DNA of 64,000 bases from contig NZ_CP011132.1 of assembly GCF_000981805.1 (NCBI RefSeq), forward strand, positions 2,604,001 through 2,668,000, written 5' to 3'. The DNA is from Citrobacter amalonaticus Y19 (GTDB taxonomy: Bacteria; Pseudomonadota; Gammaproteobacteria; Enterobacterales; Enterobacteriaceae). Under the pieces are notes generated by a model. That model worked only from the letters and a program-made list of their open reading frames with translations, did no database searches and was not told the DNA's origin. A program made the translations under genes and the position numbers. Below are positions 33,919 through 44,093 of the stretch, piece by piece (the stretch's first letter is position 1; each line of letters opens with the position of its first letter).

Positions 33919-35448
33919 TTACGGCCTTGTAGTAGTAACGGAATTAACAAACCACTGCTGGATGTTGCTCATCGCAGAATGCGAGGTATCCAGAATCGGC
34001 TGCGGATAGAAGCCAAGCAGTACCAGAAGCACGACCAGCAACAGGATGATAAACAGCTCACGCAGCGACATCCCTGGCAGTTCTTGTTTTGCAATCTGGC
34101 TCTTTGCTTTACCGAAGTAAGCGCGATGCAGCATCGCCAGCGAGTAAACAGAGGCAAACACCAGACCAAAGGTCGAAATCACGGTGATGACCGGAACCAC
34201 CTGGTAGCTGCCGAACAGGATCATAAATTCGCCAACGAAGTTACCAGTACCCGGCATACCCAGCGTCGCCACCGCGAAGAACATGGACAGCGCAGGCAAC
34301 CATTTCATTTTGCCCCACAAACCGCCCATCATACGCATGTCGCGGGTGTGCAGACGTTCGTACAACTGACCACACAGAATGAACAGACCCGCCGCGGACA
34401 GGCCGTGCGCGATCATCTGAATTACCGCACCCTGATACGCCAGTTGGCTGCCGGTGTAGATGGCAATCAGCACGAAGCCCATGTGCGAAACCGAGGTGTA
34501 AGCGATCAGACGTTTGATGTCGTACTGCGTGAACGCCATCCACGCACCGTAGAAGATACCGATGACGCCCAGCCACATTGCGATAGGCGCAAATTCCGCC
34601 GACGCGTTCGGGAACAGCGGCAGAGAGAAACGCAGCAGACCGTAGGCCGCGGTTTTCAGCAAAATACCAGCGAGGTCAACGGAACCTGCGGTCGGTGCCT
34701 GGGAGTGCGCATCCGGCAACCAGCCGTGCAGTGGAACCACCGGCATTTTCACCGCAAACGCGATGAAGAAGCCCAGCATCAGCAGATACTCGACGCCGTG
34801 CGACATCGGGGTTTTCAGCAGGTCTTCATAGTTGAAGGTCCACACGCCGGTCGCATTGTAGTGAACGAACACCAGCGCCAGGATGGCAATCAGCATCACC
34901 AGACCACTCGCCTGGGTGTAAATGAAGAACTTGGTTGCCGCCGTGATACGCGTTTTCCCGTCAGACGCCTTGTGACCCCAAAGCGCTATCAGGAAGTACA
35001 TCGGCACCAGCATCATTTCCCAGAAGAAGAAGAACAGGAACATGTCGATGGCAAGGAACACGCCGATAACGCCGCCCAGGATCCACATCAGGTTCAGGTG
35101 GAAGAAGCCCTGGTATTTTTCGATTTCTCGCCAGGAGCACAGTACCGCCAGAACGCCGAGCAGACCGGTCAGCACCACCATCAGCAACGACAAGCCGTCG
35201 ATGGCCAGATGAATCGAGATGCCAAAGCGCGGGATCCACGGCAGGACAAATTCAGACTGCCACTGCGGAATACCAGCAGATTGCGTCAGCGAATAGCCGC
35301 CCTGTAGCCACAGTTGCAGGCCAAGTGCGAGCGTCAGTCCCATGGTTACCAGCGCAATCCAGCGCGGCACCTTCACGCCAAAGCGTTCGGTCTGCCAGCA
35401 CAGGAAGCCACCGATAAAGGGGATTAGTATCAACCAGGGTAATAACAT
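33919..35448 (-). CDS. nuoM: NADH-quinone oxidoreductase subunit M
   Basis: Antiporter-like proton-channel subunit of complex I in the inner membrane. I chose MLLPWLILIPFIGGFLCWQT at 35448 (509 residues, as in E. coli); the frame from 35496 adds 16 residues derived from the intergenic repeat region. Family residues are in FFFFWEMMLVPMYFLIALWG (a conserved Glu in helix 5) and FAVKMPVVPLHGWLPDAHSQ (a conserved Lys in helix 7). A 162-base gap with a BIME separates it from nuoL. Confidence 0.98.
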   Translation of the reverse strand: MLLPWLILIPFIGGFLCWQTERFGVKVPRWIALVTMGLTLALGLQLWLQGGYSLTQSAGIPQWQSEFVLPWIPRFGISIHLAIDGLSLLMVVLTGLLGVLAVLCSWREIEKYQGFFHLNLMWILGGVIGVFLAIDMFLFFFFWEMMLVPMYFLIALWGHKASDGKTRITAATKFFIYTQASGLVMLIAILALVFVHYNATGVWTFNYEDLLKTPMSHGVEYLLMLGFFIAFAVKMPVVPLHGWLPDAHSQAPTAGSVDLAGILLKTAAYGLLRFSLPLFPNASAEFAPIAMWLGVIGIFYGAWMAFTQYDIKRLIAYTSVSHMGFVLIAIYTGSQLAYQGAVIQMIAHGLSAAGLFILCGQLYERLHTRDMRMMGGLWGKMKWLPALSMFFAVATLGMPGTGNFVGEFMILFGSYQVVPVITVISTFGLVFASVYSLAMLHRAYFGKAKSQIAKQELPGMSLRELFIILLLVVLLVLLGFYPQPILDTSHSAMSNIQQWFVNSVTTTRP

Positions 35449-35523
35449 GGTGATCTTTATTCCTTGTAAAAGTCCTCTAAAGGACCTGATTTTCAACGAA
35501 TTTCGAAAATTCTTTTGGGTACT

Positions 35524-35589
35524 GTCGGATGGCGCTAACGCTTATCCGACCTACGTTTCGTAGGCCCGGTAAGCCCTGCGCCACCGGGC
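35524..35589. repeat. REP/BIME element between nuoL and nuoM
   Basis: Two palindromic REP-like units in opposite orientation, GTCGGATGGCG...CTTATCCGAC (35524-35550) and GGCCCGGTAAG...CCACCGGGC (35563-35589), fill most of the nuoL-nuoM gap. Elsewhere in the window such elements lie at 52020-52124 and 61234-61321. Confidence 0.88.
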
Positions 35590-35610
35590 AAAACACCCCA
35601 ATCCTCAAAC

Positions 35611-37452
35611 TCAACGCAATACCATCAGCAGTGCCAGCACCACAACGGCGCCAATGCTCATTGAAGCGACATACCAGCGCAGATAACCGTTCTCGCTGAA
35701 CAGCAGGCCTTTACCTGCGAAGCGGGAAAGAATTGCTGGCACGTTCATCAGCGCATTGAGCGGATCGCGTTTAAGCAGCCAGGCGACGCCAAGGAACGGC
35801 TTAACGAACACTTTGTCGTACAGCCAGTCGAAGCCCCAGGCGTTATACCACCAGGTCCCCAGCAGACGGCCAGGGGCGCTGTTGGCAATCGACGTCACAA
35901 GCGTACGTTTACCCAGCCACAGCCACGCGGCAATCATGATGCCCGCAATCGCCACCACGCCAGAGGTAATTTCCAGGGTCATCACGCGACCATGCTCAAG
36001 TTCAGTTGTCTGCGGCAGTACACCTTGCAGCGGCGGCACAATCAGCGCGCCAACGAAGGTGGACAGGATCATCAGGACAATCAACGGCAGGTGGTGAGTA
36101 ATCCCCTTCCCTGCATGAGCGTGAATTTGTTCTTTACCGTGGAACACGATGAAAATCATACGGAAGGTATACAGAGAGGTCATGAACGCGCCGACCAGGC
36201 CCGCCACCATCAGGTTGATATGACCGTTCGCCATCGCACCCGCCAGGATCTCATCCTTACTGAAGAAGCCCGCCGTGATGAGCGGAAGCGCAGAGAGCGC
36301 CGCACCGCCAATCAGGAAGCAGGCATAAACCAGCGGAATGGATTTACGCAGGCCGCCCATCTTGAAGATGTTCTGTTCGTGATGGCAAGCCAGAATGACG
36401 GAACCGGACGCCAGGAACAGCAGCGCTTTAAAGAACGCGTGCGTCATCAGGTGGAAAATCGCCGCATCCCATGCCTGGACGCCGAGCGCCAGGAACATGT
36501 AGCCAATCTGGCTCATGGTGGAGTAAGCGAGCACACGTTTGATGTCGGTCTGCACCAGTGCCGCAAAACCTGCCATCACCAGCGTGACGGCACCGACGAT
36601 ACCGACCAGATGCAGAATTTCCGGAGTCATCAGGAACAGGCCGTGAGTACGGGCAATCAGGTAGACACCGGCGGTGACCATCGTTGCCGCGTGGATCAAC
36701 GCGGAAACCGGCGTCGGGCCCGCCATCGCGTCAGCCAGCCATGTCTGCAACGGCAGCTGTGCCGATTTACCGACCGCGCCACCCAGCAGCATCAGCGTCG
36801 CCCACGTCAGCATGTTGTTGCCTGCCGCGAAGTGCGCCGGGGCCAGTTCCACCATTTCGCGGAAGTTCAGGGTGCCCAGTTCGTTGTACAGAATAAACAG
36901 CGCGAACGCGAGGAACACATCACCCACACGGGTCACGACAAACGCTTTCATGGCCGCTGCGCCATTCTTCGGATCGGTGTAGTAGAAACCGATCAGCAGA
37001 TAGGAGCACAGGCCCACGCCTTCCCAGCCGAGGTACATCAACAGCAGGTTATCGGCCAGCACCAGAACAACCATGCTGGCGATAAACAGGTTGGTGTAGG
37101 CGAAGAAGCGGGAATAGCCCTCTTCACCGCGCATGTACCAGGACGCAAACATGTGGATCAGGAAGCCGACACCGGTGACCACCGACAGCATGGTCAGCGA
37201 CAGGCCGTCCAGTACCAGGTTGAAACCAATGTTGAAATCTCCGACAGACATCCACGTCCACAGCGGGACGCTAAACGCCTGCTTGCCGTTTGCGAAGAAG
37301 TCGACACCGACAAAAGCGGTGACCAGCGCCGCCAGACCGATGGAGCCCACGCCCACGGTTGCGGAGAGATTTTCTGACCAGCGGCCACGAGAGAACGCCA
37401 GCAGGACAAAGCCAATCAATGGCAGAATGATGGTTAAGGCAAGCATGTTCAT
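35611..37452 (-). CDS. nuoL: NADH-quinone oxidoreductase subunit L
   Basis: Largest membrane subunit of complex I, the distal antiporter-like pump with a long lateral helix along the other pump subunits. The 613 residues equal the E. coli length. Conserved features are the Glu in [20 protein letters not shown], the Lys in [20 protein letters not shown], and further charged residues in [20 protein letters not shown]. Its start overlaps the nuoK stop by four bases. The gap after it before nuoM holds a BIME. Confidence 0.98.
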
Positions 37453-37751
37453 CCACGCATCTCACTTACTGAATCGATGTTCAGGTTCTGGCGACGGCGA
37501 TGAAGTTGCAGCAACAGCGCAAGTCCAATACTCGCTTCGGCAGCCGCAAGGCTGATAGCGAGAATATACATCACCTGACCATCGGTCTGGCCCCAGTAGC
37601 TCCCGGCGACCACAAAGGCCAGCGCGGAAGCGTTGATCATGATTTCCAGACCAATCAGCATAAACAGCAGATTGCGGCGGATAACCAGACCGGTTAAGCC
37701 CAGAACGAACAAAATCGCAGCGAGGATAAGTCCATGTTGTAAGGGGATCAT
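37449..37751 (-). CDS. nuoK: NADH-quinone oxidoreductase subunit K
   Basis: Small inner-membrane subunit of complex I with three hydrophobic helices and 100 residues, the family length. Two conserved membrane glutamates important for proton movement are seen in [14 protein letters not shown] (Glu36) and [15 protein letters not shown] (Glu72). It overlaps nuoJ by four bases upstream and nuoL by four bases downstream, so all three are probably translationally coupled. Confidence 0.98.
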
Positions 37752-38302
37752 GCGTGCTCCTCCGTTTTTCTTTTCGCGCTGTCGTCTTTACGGTTGCTCA
37801 GCACGTCACCAGAGCGTTCTTCGCGACCGACGTGGAAAGCGACCACCAGCCCCGCCAGCAGCAGCATGGACGCCAGCTCAACCGCCAGGACGTAAGGCCC
37901 GAACAGCGTAATACCGACCGCTTTCGCGCTGATTGGCGTGCCGTCGATACCCTGATCGTTAACCCCCAGAATGGCGTAAACAATCACCACCAGCATGATG
38001 GCCGACAGAATCGCCGGACCAATCCACACCTGCGGCTTCAGCCACTGGCGCTCCTGTTCGATTTCAGAACCGCCCAGGTTGAGCATCATCACCACGAACA
38101 CGAACAGCACCATAATGGCACCGGCATAAACGATAATTTCCAGCGCACCCGCGAAGTAAGCGCCCAGCGAGAAGAACACCCCGGAAATCGCCAGCAGCGA
38201 AATAATCAGGTACAGCAACGCGTGCACCGGATTGGTATGGGTGATCACCCGCAAGGTAGCGAGAATGGCGACCAGGCCACAGATATAAAAAGCGAACTCC
38301 AT
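37748..38302 (-). CDS. nuoJ: NADH-quinone oxidoreductase subunit J
   Basis: Inner-membrane complex I subunit of 184 residues with five hydrophobic helices. It takes part in the path linking quinone reduction to proton pumping. The conserved segment [20 protein letters not shown], with its helix break (pi bulge in known structures), is present. The C terminus is polar and charged ([16 protein letters not shown]). It lies 11 bases after nuoI and overlaps nuoK by four. Confidence 0.98.
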
Positions 38303-38313
38303 TGCCCCTCTCC

Positions 38314-38856
38314 TTACGGTAACAGGCTCTTGACGTCGATAGGCTTAGCTTCGTTCTCTGCTTCGCCCTTATCTTTGCCGTCGATTGCCATACCTGCCAT
38401 CCGGTAGAAGTTATATTCCGGATATTTACCCGGACCGGAGATCAGCAGATCCTCTTTCTCGTAAACCAGATCCTGGCGCTTGTACTCACCCAGTTCGAAA
38501 TCTGGCGTAAGCTGAATCGCGGTTGTCGGACAGGCTTCTTCGCACAGCCCGCAGAAAATGCAGCGTGAGAAGTTGATGCGGAAAAACTCCGGATACCAGC
38601 GACCGTCTTTGGTCTCTGCTTTTTGCAGAGAAATACAGCCTACCGGACACGCTACCGCACACAGGTTACAGGCAACGCAGCGCTCCTCGCCGTCGGGATC
38701 GCGCGTCAAAACGATACGACCACGAAAACGGGGCGGTAGATAGACCGGCTCTTCCGGGTACATCTGCGTTTCGCGTTTCGCGAACGCATGCAGGCCGATC
38801 ATCCAGATACTGCGTACCTGGGTGCCGAAGCCTACTAACAATTCTTTTAAGGTCAT
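38314..38856 (-). CDS. nuoI: NADH-quinone oxidoreductase subunit I (two 4Fe-4S clusters)
   Basis: Ferredoxin-like subunit at the membrane end of the complex I hydrophilic arm, carrying clusters N6a and N6b, which pass electrons towards NuoB. The 180-residue protein has two 4Fe-4S motifs, CVACNLCAVACPVGC (about 60-74) and CIFCGLCEEACPTTA (about 99-113). The N-terminal region is amphipathic and lies against the membrane. It is 14 bases after nuoH and 11 before nuoJ. Confidence 0.98.
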   Translation of the reverse strand: MTLKELLVGFGTQVRSIWMIGLHAFAKRETQMYPEEPVYLPPRFRGRIVLTRDPDGEERCVACNLCAVACPVGCISLQKAETKDGRWYPEFFRINFSRCIFCGLCEEACPTTAIQLTPDFELGEYKRQDLVYEKEDLLISGPGKYPEYNFYRMAGMAIDGKDKGEAENEAKPIDVKSLLP

Positions 38857-38870
38857 GGTCTTTGTGCCCC

Positions 38871-39848
38871 TTATTGCGCCTGCCAGAGAATGACAGCCGC
38901 CGTTACCAGCAAGTTGATGAGCGTCAGCGGCAGGCAGATCTTCCAGCCGAAGGACATTACCTGGTCATAACGAGGACGCGGTAACGACGCACGAATCAAA
39001 ATGAACATCATCATGAAGAACGCGGTTTTCACCGCGAACCAGATGAATGGCGGTAAGAACGGGCCCTGCCAGCCACCGAAGAACAGGGTTACCATCAGCG
39101 CAGAAATGGTGACGATACCGATGTACTCCCCCACAAAGAACAGACCGAATTTCATCCCGGAATATTCAATGTGATAACCATCGGCCAGTTCCTGCTCGGC
39201 TTCCGGTTGGTCAAACGGGTGACGGTGACACACCGCCACGCCTGCGATAGCGAAGGTGACAAAACCAAAGAACTGCGGAATGACGTTCCAGATATCAGCC
39301 TGGTTGTTGACGATGTCGGTCATGTTAAATGAACCGGCCTGCGCCACCACGCCCATCAGGGAAAGTCCGAGGAACACTTCGTAGCTGAGCGTTTGCGCAG
39401 ACGCACGCATTGCACCCAACAGCGAGTATTTGTTGTTGCTCGACCAACCGGCGAACAGCACCGCATACACCGCCAGACCCGCCATCATCAGGAAGAACAG
39501 GATCCCGATGTTCAGATCCGCAACCACCCAACCCGGACTCACCGGCACGATGGCAAACGCCAACAGCAGCGAAGTAAAGGCGATCATTGGCGCAAGCGTA
39601 AAGATGACGCGATCCGAGAATTTCGGGATCCAGTCTTCTTTAAAGAACATCTTGATCATGTCCGCGACCAACTGGAGCGAACCGCCCCAGCCTACACGGT
39701 TCGGTCCGTAACGGTTCTGGAACAGCCCCAGCAGACGACGTTCGCCAAAGCTCATGAATGCCCCGCAGGTGACCACCACCAGCAGGATCACCACCGCTTT
39801 GAGGATGGTCAGCAGGATCTCAATCAGATCCGGTGTAATCCAACTCAT
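38871..39848 (-). CDS. nuoH: NADH-quinone oxidoreductase subunit H
   Basis: Membrane subunit that forms most of the quinone-binding chamber of complex I together with NuoB and NuoD. The 325 residues have eight or nine hydrophobic helices. Conserved polar loops are seen in FGERRLLGLFQNRYGPNRVG and in FDQPEAEQELADGYHIEYSG, the latter rich in glutamates that line the proton-entry path. Its start overlaps the nuoG stop by four bases. Confidence 0.98.
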   Translation of the reverse strand: MSWITPDLIEILLTILKAVVILLVVVTCGAFMSFGERRLLGLFQNRYGPNRVGWGGSLQLVADMIKMFFKEDWIPKFSDRVIFTLAPMIAFTSLLLAFAIVPVSPGWVVADLNIGILFFLMMAGLAVYAVLFAGWSSNNKYSLLGAMRASAQTLSYEVFLGLSLMGVVAQAGSFNMTDIVNNQADIWNVIPQFFGFVTFAIAGVAVCHRHPFDQPEAEQELADGYHIEYSGMKFGLFFVGEYIGIVTISALMVTLFFGGWQGPFLPPFIWFAVKTAFFMMMFILIRASLPRPRYDQVMSFGWKICLPLTLINLLVTAAVILWQAQ

Positions 39849-42571
39849 TGTTGTGCCTCCTGCAGATCCTCAAGACGTGCGCCCGCCAGAACAGGGGCAA
39901 TGCCTGGCATGCCCATCGGCAAACCGACCTGCCCTGCCGTCAACCCTTCAGCGATTTCAACCGGCAGCGTGACCGTATTGCCATCGTAGCTAAAGGAGAC
40001 GCGGGTACCGGCATTCACGCCCAACTTCGCGGCATCGGCCGGGTTGAGTTTGATGTACGGTTGCGGCATGCGGCTCTGGAAGACCGGCGCACGCTGAGAC
40101 AATTCGTCGCTACCAAACAGATGGTAGTACGGCGCGATACGCCACTGTCCGTCCTGCGCCTGGAAGCTCGCCGGAACGGTTGTGAAGTAATCCAGACCGC
40201 CTTCTGACGCTTCAATCAGACGCACACCCGGATCGCCATGACGCAGTTTACCGCCCACTTCATCCTGGAACTTGTTCCACGCCTGCGGGGAGTTCCAGCC
40301 CGGAGCCCAGGCAAATGGAATCTGTGAACGCGGCGCCGACGGCTGGTTGTTCCCTTCCATAGAGAAGGCAAACATCGTGTCTTTGTCCTGCGGCTGACGC
40401 GGTTCGTGGACGCTGATGTTCGCGCGCATGGCTGTACGACCGCTGTAACGGTGCGGCTCACGCGCCAGTTTCTGTCCACGAATGCGGAAGGTGGCATCCG
40501 GCGCGGCGTCTTTAATGCCGGCCAGTTCAGGCATTGCGGCAACCACGGCGTCGATAACGTGGTCAAGCTGCGTCCAGTCCACTTCACGGCTCTGCACGGT
40601 GCTGTGCAGCGAATGCAGCCAGCGCCAGCTTTCCAGCATAATGGTGTTGGCGTCGTAGTACGCCGGATCGTAAACCTGGAAGAAACGTTGGGCACGGCCT
40701 TCGTTGTTGATGACTGTACCGTCGCTTTCGGCAAAACTTGCCGCAGAAAGCACCAGGTGAGCGTTTTCCATGATTGCGGTGCGCTGATGGTCAATCACCA
40801 TTACCAGCGGCGCTTTTGCCAGCGCGGCATTCACGCGCGTTGCCGACGCGTGACGATGCAGATCGTTTTCCAGCACCACCACCGCGTCTGCACGACCGGT
40901 TTCCAGTTCAGTCAACGCATCATCAAGTGAACCGCCGCCCATAATGCCCAGGCCCATACTGTTCACAGAACGGGCAATCATCGTGATACCGACGTCAGCC
41001 CCGCGACCTTTCAGCGCTTTCGCCACGTTGGCAGCCGCCTGAATCACTTCAGCGCTACCGGCGTTGGTGCCGGAAATAATCAGCGGCTTTTTCGCCCCGG
41101 CCAGCGCCTGAACGATCACGTCGATTTTGTTTTGCAAATCGCTGCTGATGCCGTCAACGGCTGGCGCCGTGTTGTCCAGCGCGTGGGCGATAGCGAAACC
41201 TAAGCGCGCCTGATCTTCAACCGGCGCACGGTAGGTCCAGGCCGCGATATCATCCAGACGGGTGTTATCGACGTTGGTCACGAACAGCGGATGCTTCGCA
41301 CGTTGGCCGATGTTGAGGATCGCCGCAATCTGCCAGTCAGCCACTTTCTGGGCTGCCGCCATTTCGCGAGCTTTGCCTTTCACCGCCTGGCGCACGGCCA
41401 GCGCAACGCGGGCTCCGGTCTGGGTGATGTCTTCGCCCAGCACCAGCACCGCATCGTAAGATTCGATATCACGCAGCGCAGGGGTATGCACTCCGCCTTC
41501 ACGCAGCACTTTCAGTGCCAGTTGCAGACGTTCCTGCTCGCCCTGGGCGATACCGGTGTAGAAGTTTTCCGCTCCAACCAGTTCACGCAGCGCGAAGTTA
41601 CTCTCGACGCTGGCGCGCGGAGAACCGATGCCAATGACTTTCTTCGACTGACGCAGAATGTCTGCCGCGCCCTGCATCGCCTGTTCGGCGTTGAGGGTGA
41701 TCAGGTCATCGCCACGACGCTGTACCGGCTGACGCGGACGGTCTTTCAGGTTCACGTAACCATAACCAAAACGACCGCGGTCGCAGAGGAAGTAATGGTT
41801 AACGGTCCCGTTGTAGCGGTTTTCGATACGACGCAGTTCGCCGTAGCGCTCACCCGGGCTGGTGTTACAGCCGATGGAACACTGTTGGCAGATGCTTGGC
41901 GCAAACTGCATGTCCCACTTACGGTTATAGCGTTCGGAGTGCGTTTTATCGGTGAATACGCCGGTCGGGCAGATTTCTACCAGGTTGCCGGAGAACTCGC
42001 TTTCCAGCACGCCGTCTTCCGGGCGACCAAAGTAGACGTTATCGTGCGCGCCATACACGCCCAGATCGGTGCCGTCTGCATAATCTTTGTAGTAACGCAC
42101 GCAGCGATAGCAGGCGATACAGCGGTTCATTTCGTGAGAGATGAACGGCCCCAGATCCTGATTGCGGTGAGTACGTTTGGTGAAACGATAACGACGGAAA
42201 CTGTGGCCGGTCATCACGGTCATATCCTGAAGATGGCAGTTACCGCCCTCTTCACAAACCGGACAATCGTGCGGGTGGTTGGTCATTAACCACTCCACCA
42301 CGCTTTCGCGAAACTGTTTCGCTTCTTCGTCGTCAATCGAAATAAACGTGCCTTCGGTGGCCGGTGTCATACAAGACATCACCAGGCGACCACGCGTGTC
42401 TTCCGCGTTTTGGTATTGCTTCACCGCACACTGGCGGCAAGCACCAACGCTTCCCAGCGCCGGATGCCAGCAAAAGTACGGAATATCAAGGCCGAGAGAC
42501 AGACAAGCTTCCAGCAGGTTGTCCGCTCCGTTGACCTCATATTCTTTGCCGTCTACATGAATCGTAGCCAT
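39845..42571 (-). CDS. nuoG: NADH-quinone oxidoreductase subunit G
   Basis: Large peripheral iron-sulfur subunit of complex I. I chose MATIHVDGKEYEVNGADNLL at 42571 (908 residues, as in E. coli), with GGAAG ten bases before; a start at 42580 lies too close to that site. The N-terminal 2Fe-2S region is seen in CWHPALGSVGACRQC, the 4Fe-4S regions in CPVCEEGGNCHLQD, CIACYRCVRY, CPTGVFT and CQQCSIGCN, after which a molybdopterin-enzyme-like domain fills the rest. An ERIC element separates it from nuoF. Confidence 0.98.
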   Translation of the reverse strand: MATIHVDGKEYEVNGADNLLEACLSLGLDIPYFCWHPALGSVGACRQCAVKQYQNAEDTRGRLVMSCMTPATEGTFISIDDEEAKQFRESVVEWLMTNHPHDCPVCEEGGNCHLQDMTVMTGHSFRRYRFTKRTHRNQDLGPFISHEMNRCIACYRCVRYYKDYADGTDLGVYGAHDNVYFGRPEDGVLESEFSGNLVEICPTGVFTDKTHSERYNRKWDMQFAPSICQQCSIGCNTSPGERYGELRRIENRYNGTVNHYFLCDRGRFGYGYVNLKDRPRQPVQRRGDDLITLNAEQAMQGAADILRQSKKVIGIGSPRASVESNFALRELVGAENFYTGIAQGEQERLQLALKVLREGGVHTPALRDIESYDAVLVLGEDITQTGARVALAVRQAVKGKAREMAAAQKVADWQIAAILNIGQRAKHPLFVTNVDNTRLDDIAAWTYRAPVEDQARLGFAIAHALDNTAPAVDGISSDLQNKIDVIVQALAGAKKPLIISGTNAGSAEVIQAAANVAKALKGRGADVGITMIARSVNSMGLGIMGGGSLDDALTELETGRADAVVVLENDLHRHASATRVNAALAKAPLVMVIDHQRTAIMENAHLVLSAASFAESDGTVINNEGRAQRFFQVYDPAYYDANTIMLESWRWLHSLHSTVQSREVDWTQLDHVIDAVVAAMPELAGIKDAAPDATFRIRGQKLAREPHRYSGRTAMRANISVHEPRQPQDKDTMFAFSMEGNNQPSAPRSQIPFAWAPGWNSPQAWNKFQDEVGGKLRHGDPGVRLIEASEGGLDYFTTVPASFQAQDGQWRIAPYYHLFGSDELSQRAPVFQSRMPQPYIKLNPADAAKLGVNAGTRVSFSYDGNTVTLPVEIAEGLTAGQVGLPMGMPGIAPVLAGARLEDLQEAQQ

Positions 42572-42626
42572 AGTCAGCATGCTTCCAGTTGGCTTAGTCG
42601 GAGACTAAGCGTTAATCGAATTTCTT

Positions 42627-42752
42627 TTCCGCTTTATCCTTCAAGCTACCTCGGCGTTGGCTTCCGTCGTTCACCCCTGTCACTTACTTCAGTAAGCTCA
42701 GGGGATTCGCTCAGTCGCCGCCTTGACGTAACGTGAATGCTTTCGCGTAAAA
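42627..42752. repeat. ERIC (IRU) element between nuoF and nuoG
   Basis: The segment has the ERIC core CACCCCTGTCACTTACTT and AGTAAGCTCAGGGGATTC facing each other as an imperfect palindrome, with the flanks CTTCAAGCTACCTCGGCGTTG and GCCGCCTTGACGTAACG. The length, about 126 bases, is normal for ERIC. The outer borders are approximate. Confidence 0.9.
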
Positions 42753-42755
42753 CGT

Positions 42756-44093
42756 TTACCAGCGCTCTTTCAGCAGGTTCGGCTGAATACCACCAATTGC
42801 ATGGGTATTGCTGAACGACTGCTTGATGCCAGCTTCGAATTCTTCGCGGAAATATTTAATGGCGCTCTGTAGCGGTTCAACCGCACCCGGTGCGTGTGCA
42901 CAGAAGGTCTTACCCGGACCGAGGAAACGACACAGTTGCTCAAGTGTCTCGATATCCCCTGGTTGACCTTCGCCACGCTCCAGCGCACGCAGAATTTTTA
43001 CACTCCACGGCAGGCCGTCACGACATGGCGTACACCAGCCGCAGGATTCACGGGCAAAGAACTCTTCCAGGTTGCGCACCAGCCCCACCATGCCAATCTC
43101 GTGGTCAACCGCCATCGCCAGCGCCGTACCCAGACGACTTCCGGCTTTACCAATGCTCTCAAATTCCATTGGCAAATCGAGGTGCGCTTCCGTCAGGAAG
43201 TCGGTTCCCGCTCCGCCGGGCTGCCAGGCTTTGAATTTGAGCCCATCGCGCATACCGCCCGCGTAATCTTCGAGGATCTCACGCGCGGTGGTGCCGAATG
43301 GCAGTTCCCACAGTCCCGGATTCTTCACGCGACCGGAGAAGCCCATCAGCTTGGTACCGGCATCTTTGCTCTTCGAAATGTTCTGATACCACTCCACGCC
43401 GTTATCGAGGATCGCCGGAACGTTACACAGCGTTTCCACGTTGTTGACGCAGGTCGGTTTACCCCATGCGCCAGAGGTCGCCGGGAACGGCGGCTTCGAG
43501 CGTGGGTTAGCGCGACGGCCTTCGAGGGAGTTGATAAGCGCAGTCTCTTCACCGCAGATGTAACGCCCTGCCCCGGTGTGAACAAACAGTTCGAAGTCAA
43601 AACCGGTGCCCAAAATGTTTTTGCCAAGCAGACCGGCTTCAGTCGCTTCCGCAATCGCACGGCGCAGATTCACGGCCGCTTCAATGTATTCACCGCGCAG
43701 GAAGATGTAACCCCGGTACGCTTTCAGCGCAAACGCGGAGATCAGCATGCCTTCCACCAGCAGGTGCGGCAGCTGTTCCATCAGCAAACGGTCTTTATAG
43801 GTGCCCGGCTCCATTTCATCGGCGTTACACAGCAGGTAACGGATGTTCATGGATTCGTCTTTTGGCATCAGGCTCCACTTAAGACCCGTGGAAAAGCCTG
43901 CGCCGCCGCGCCCTTTCAGGCCAGCGTCTTTTACCTGGTTGACAATCTCATCCGGAGACAGACCGGTCAGCGCCTTACGCGCGCCGTCGTAGCCTTTCTT
44001 GCTACGGTATTCGTCCAGCCAGACGGGCTGTTTGTCATCACGCAGCCGCCAGGTCAGCGGATGCGTTTCGGGAGTACGGATAATGTCTTTCAT
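42756..44093 (-). CDS. nuoF: NADH-quinone oxidoreductase subunit F (NADH/FMN site)
   Basis: Entry subunit of complex I: it binds NADH and FMN and carries the N3 4Fe-4S cluster. The 445 residues are the family length. The FMN/NADH-binding loop GLKGRGGAGFSTGLKWSLMP (about 60-79), the ICGEETALINSLEGRR segment and the cluster motif ESCGWCTPCRDG, followed by a fourth cysteine near LEQLCRFLGPGKTFC, are present. It overlaps the nuoE stop by four bases. The 184-base gap to nuoG holds an ERIC element. Confidence 0.98.
   Translation of the reverse strand: MKDIIRTPETHPLTWRLRDDKQPVWLDEYRSKKGYDGARKALTGLSPDEIVNQVKDAGLKGRGGAGFSTGLKWSLMPKDESMNIRYLLCNADEMEPGTYKDRLLMEQLPHLLVEGMLISAFALKAYRGYIFLRGEYIEAAVNLRRAIAEATEAGLLGKNILGTGFDFELFVHTGAGRYICGEETALINSLEGRRANPRSKPPFPATSGAWGKPTCVNNVETLCNVPAILDNGVEWYQNISKSKDAGTKLMGFSGRVKNPGLWELPFGTTAREILEDYAGGMRDGLKFKAWQPGGAGTDFLTEAHLDLPMEFESIGKAGSRLGTALAMAVDHEIGMVGLVRNLEEFFARESCGWCTPCRDGLPWSVKILRALERGEGQPGDIETLEQLCRFLGPGKTFCAHAPGAVEPLQSAIKYFREEFEAGIKQSFSNTHAIGGIQPNLLKERW

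Noticed and set aside
35992..37377. A 461-codon open frame opposite nuoL, and similar frames opposite nuoM and nuoF
   Set aside because: Rich in His, Arg and Gln, without ribosome sites or family motifs; they are complements of codon-biased real genes.
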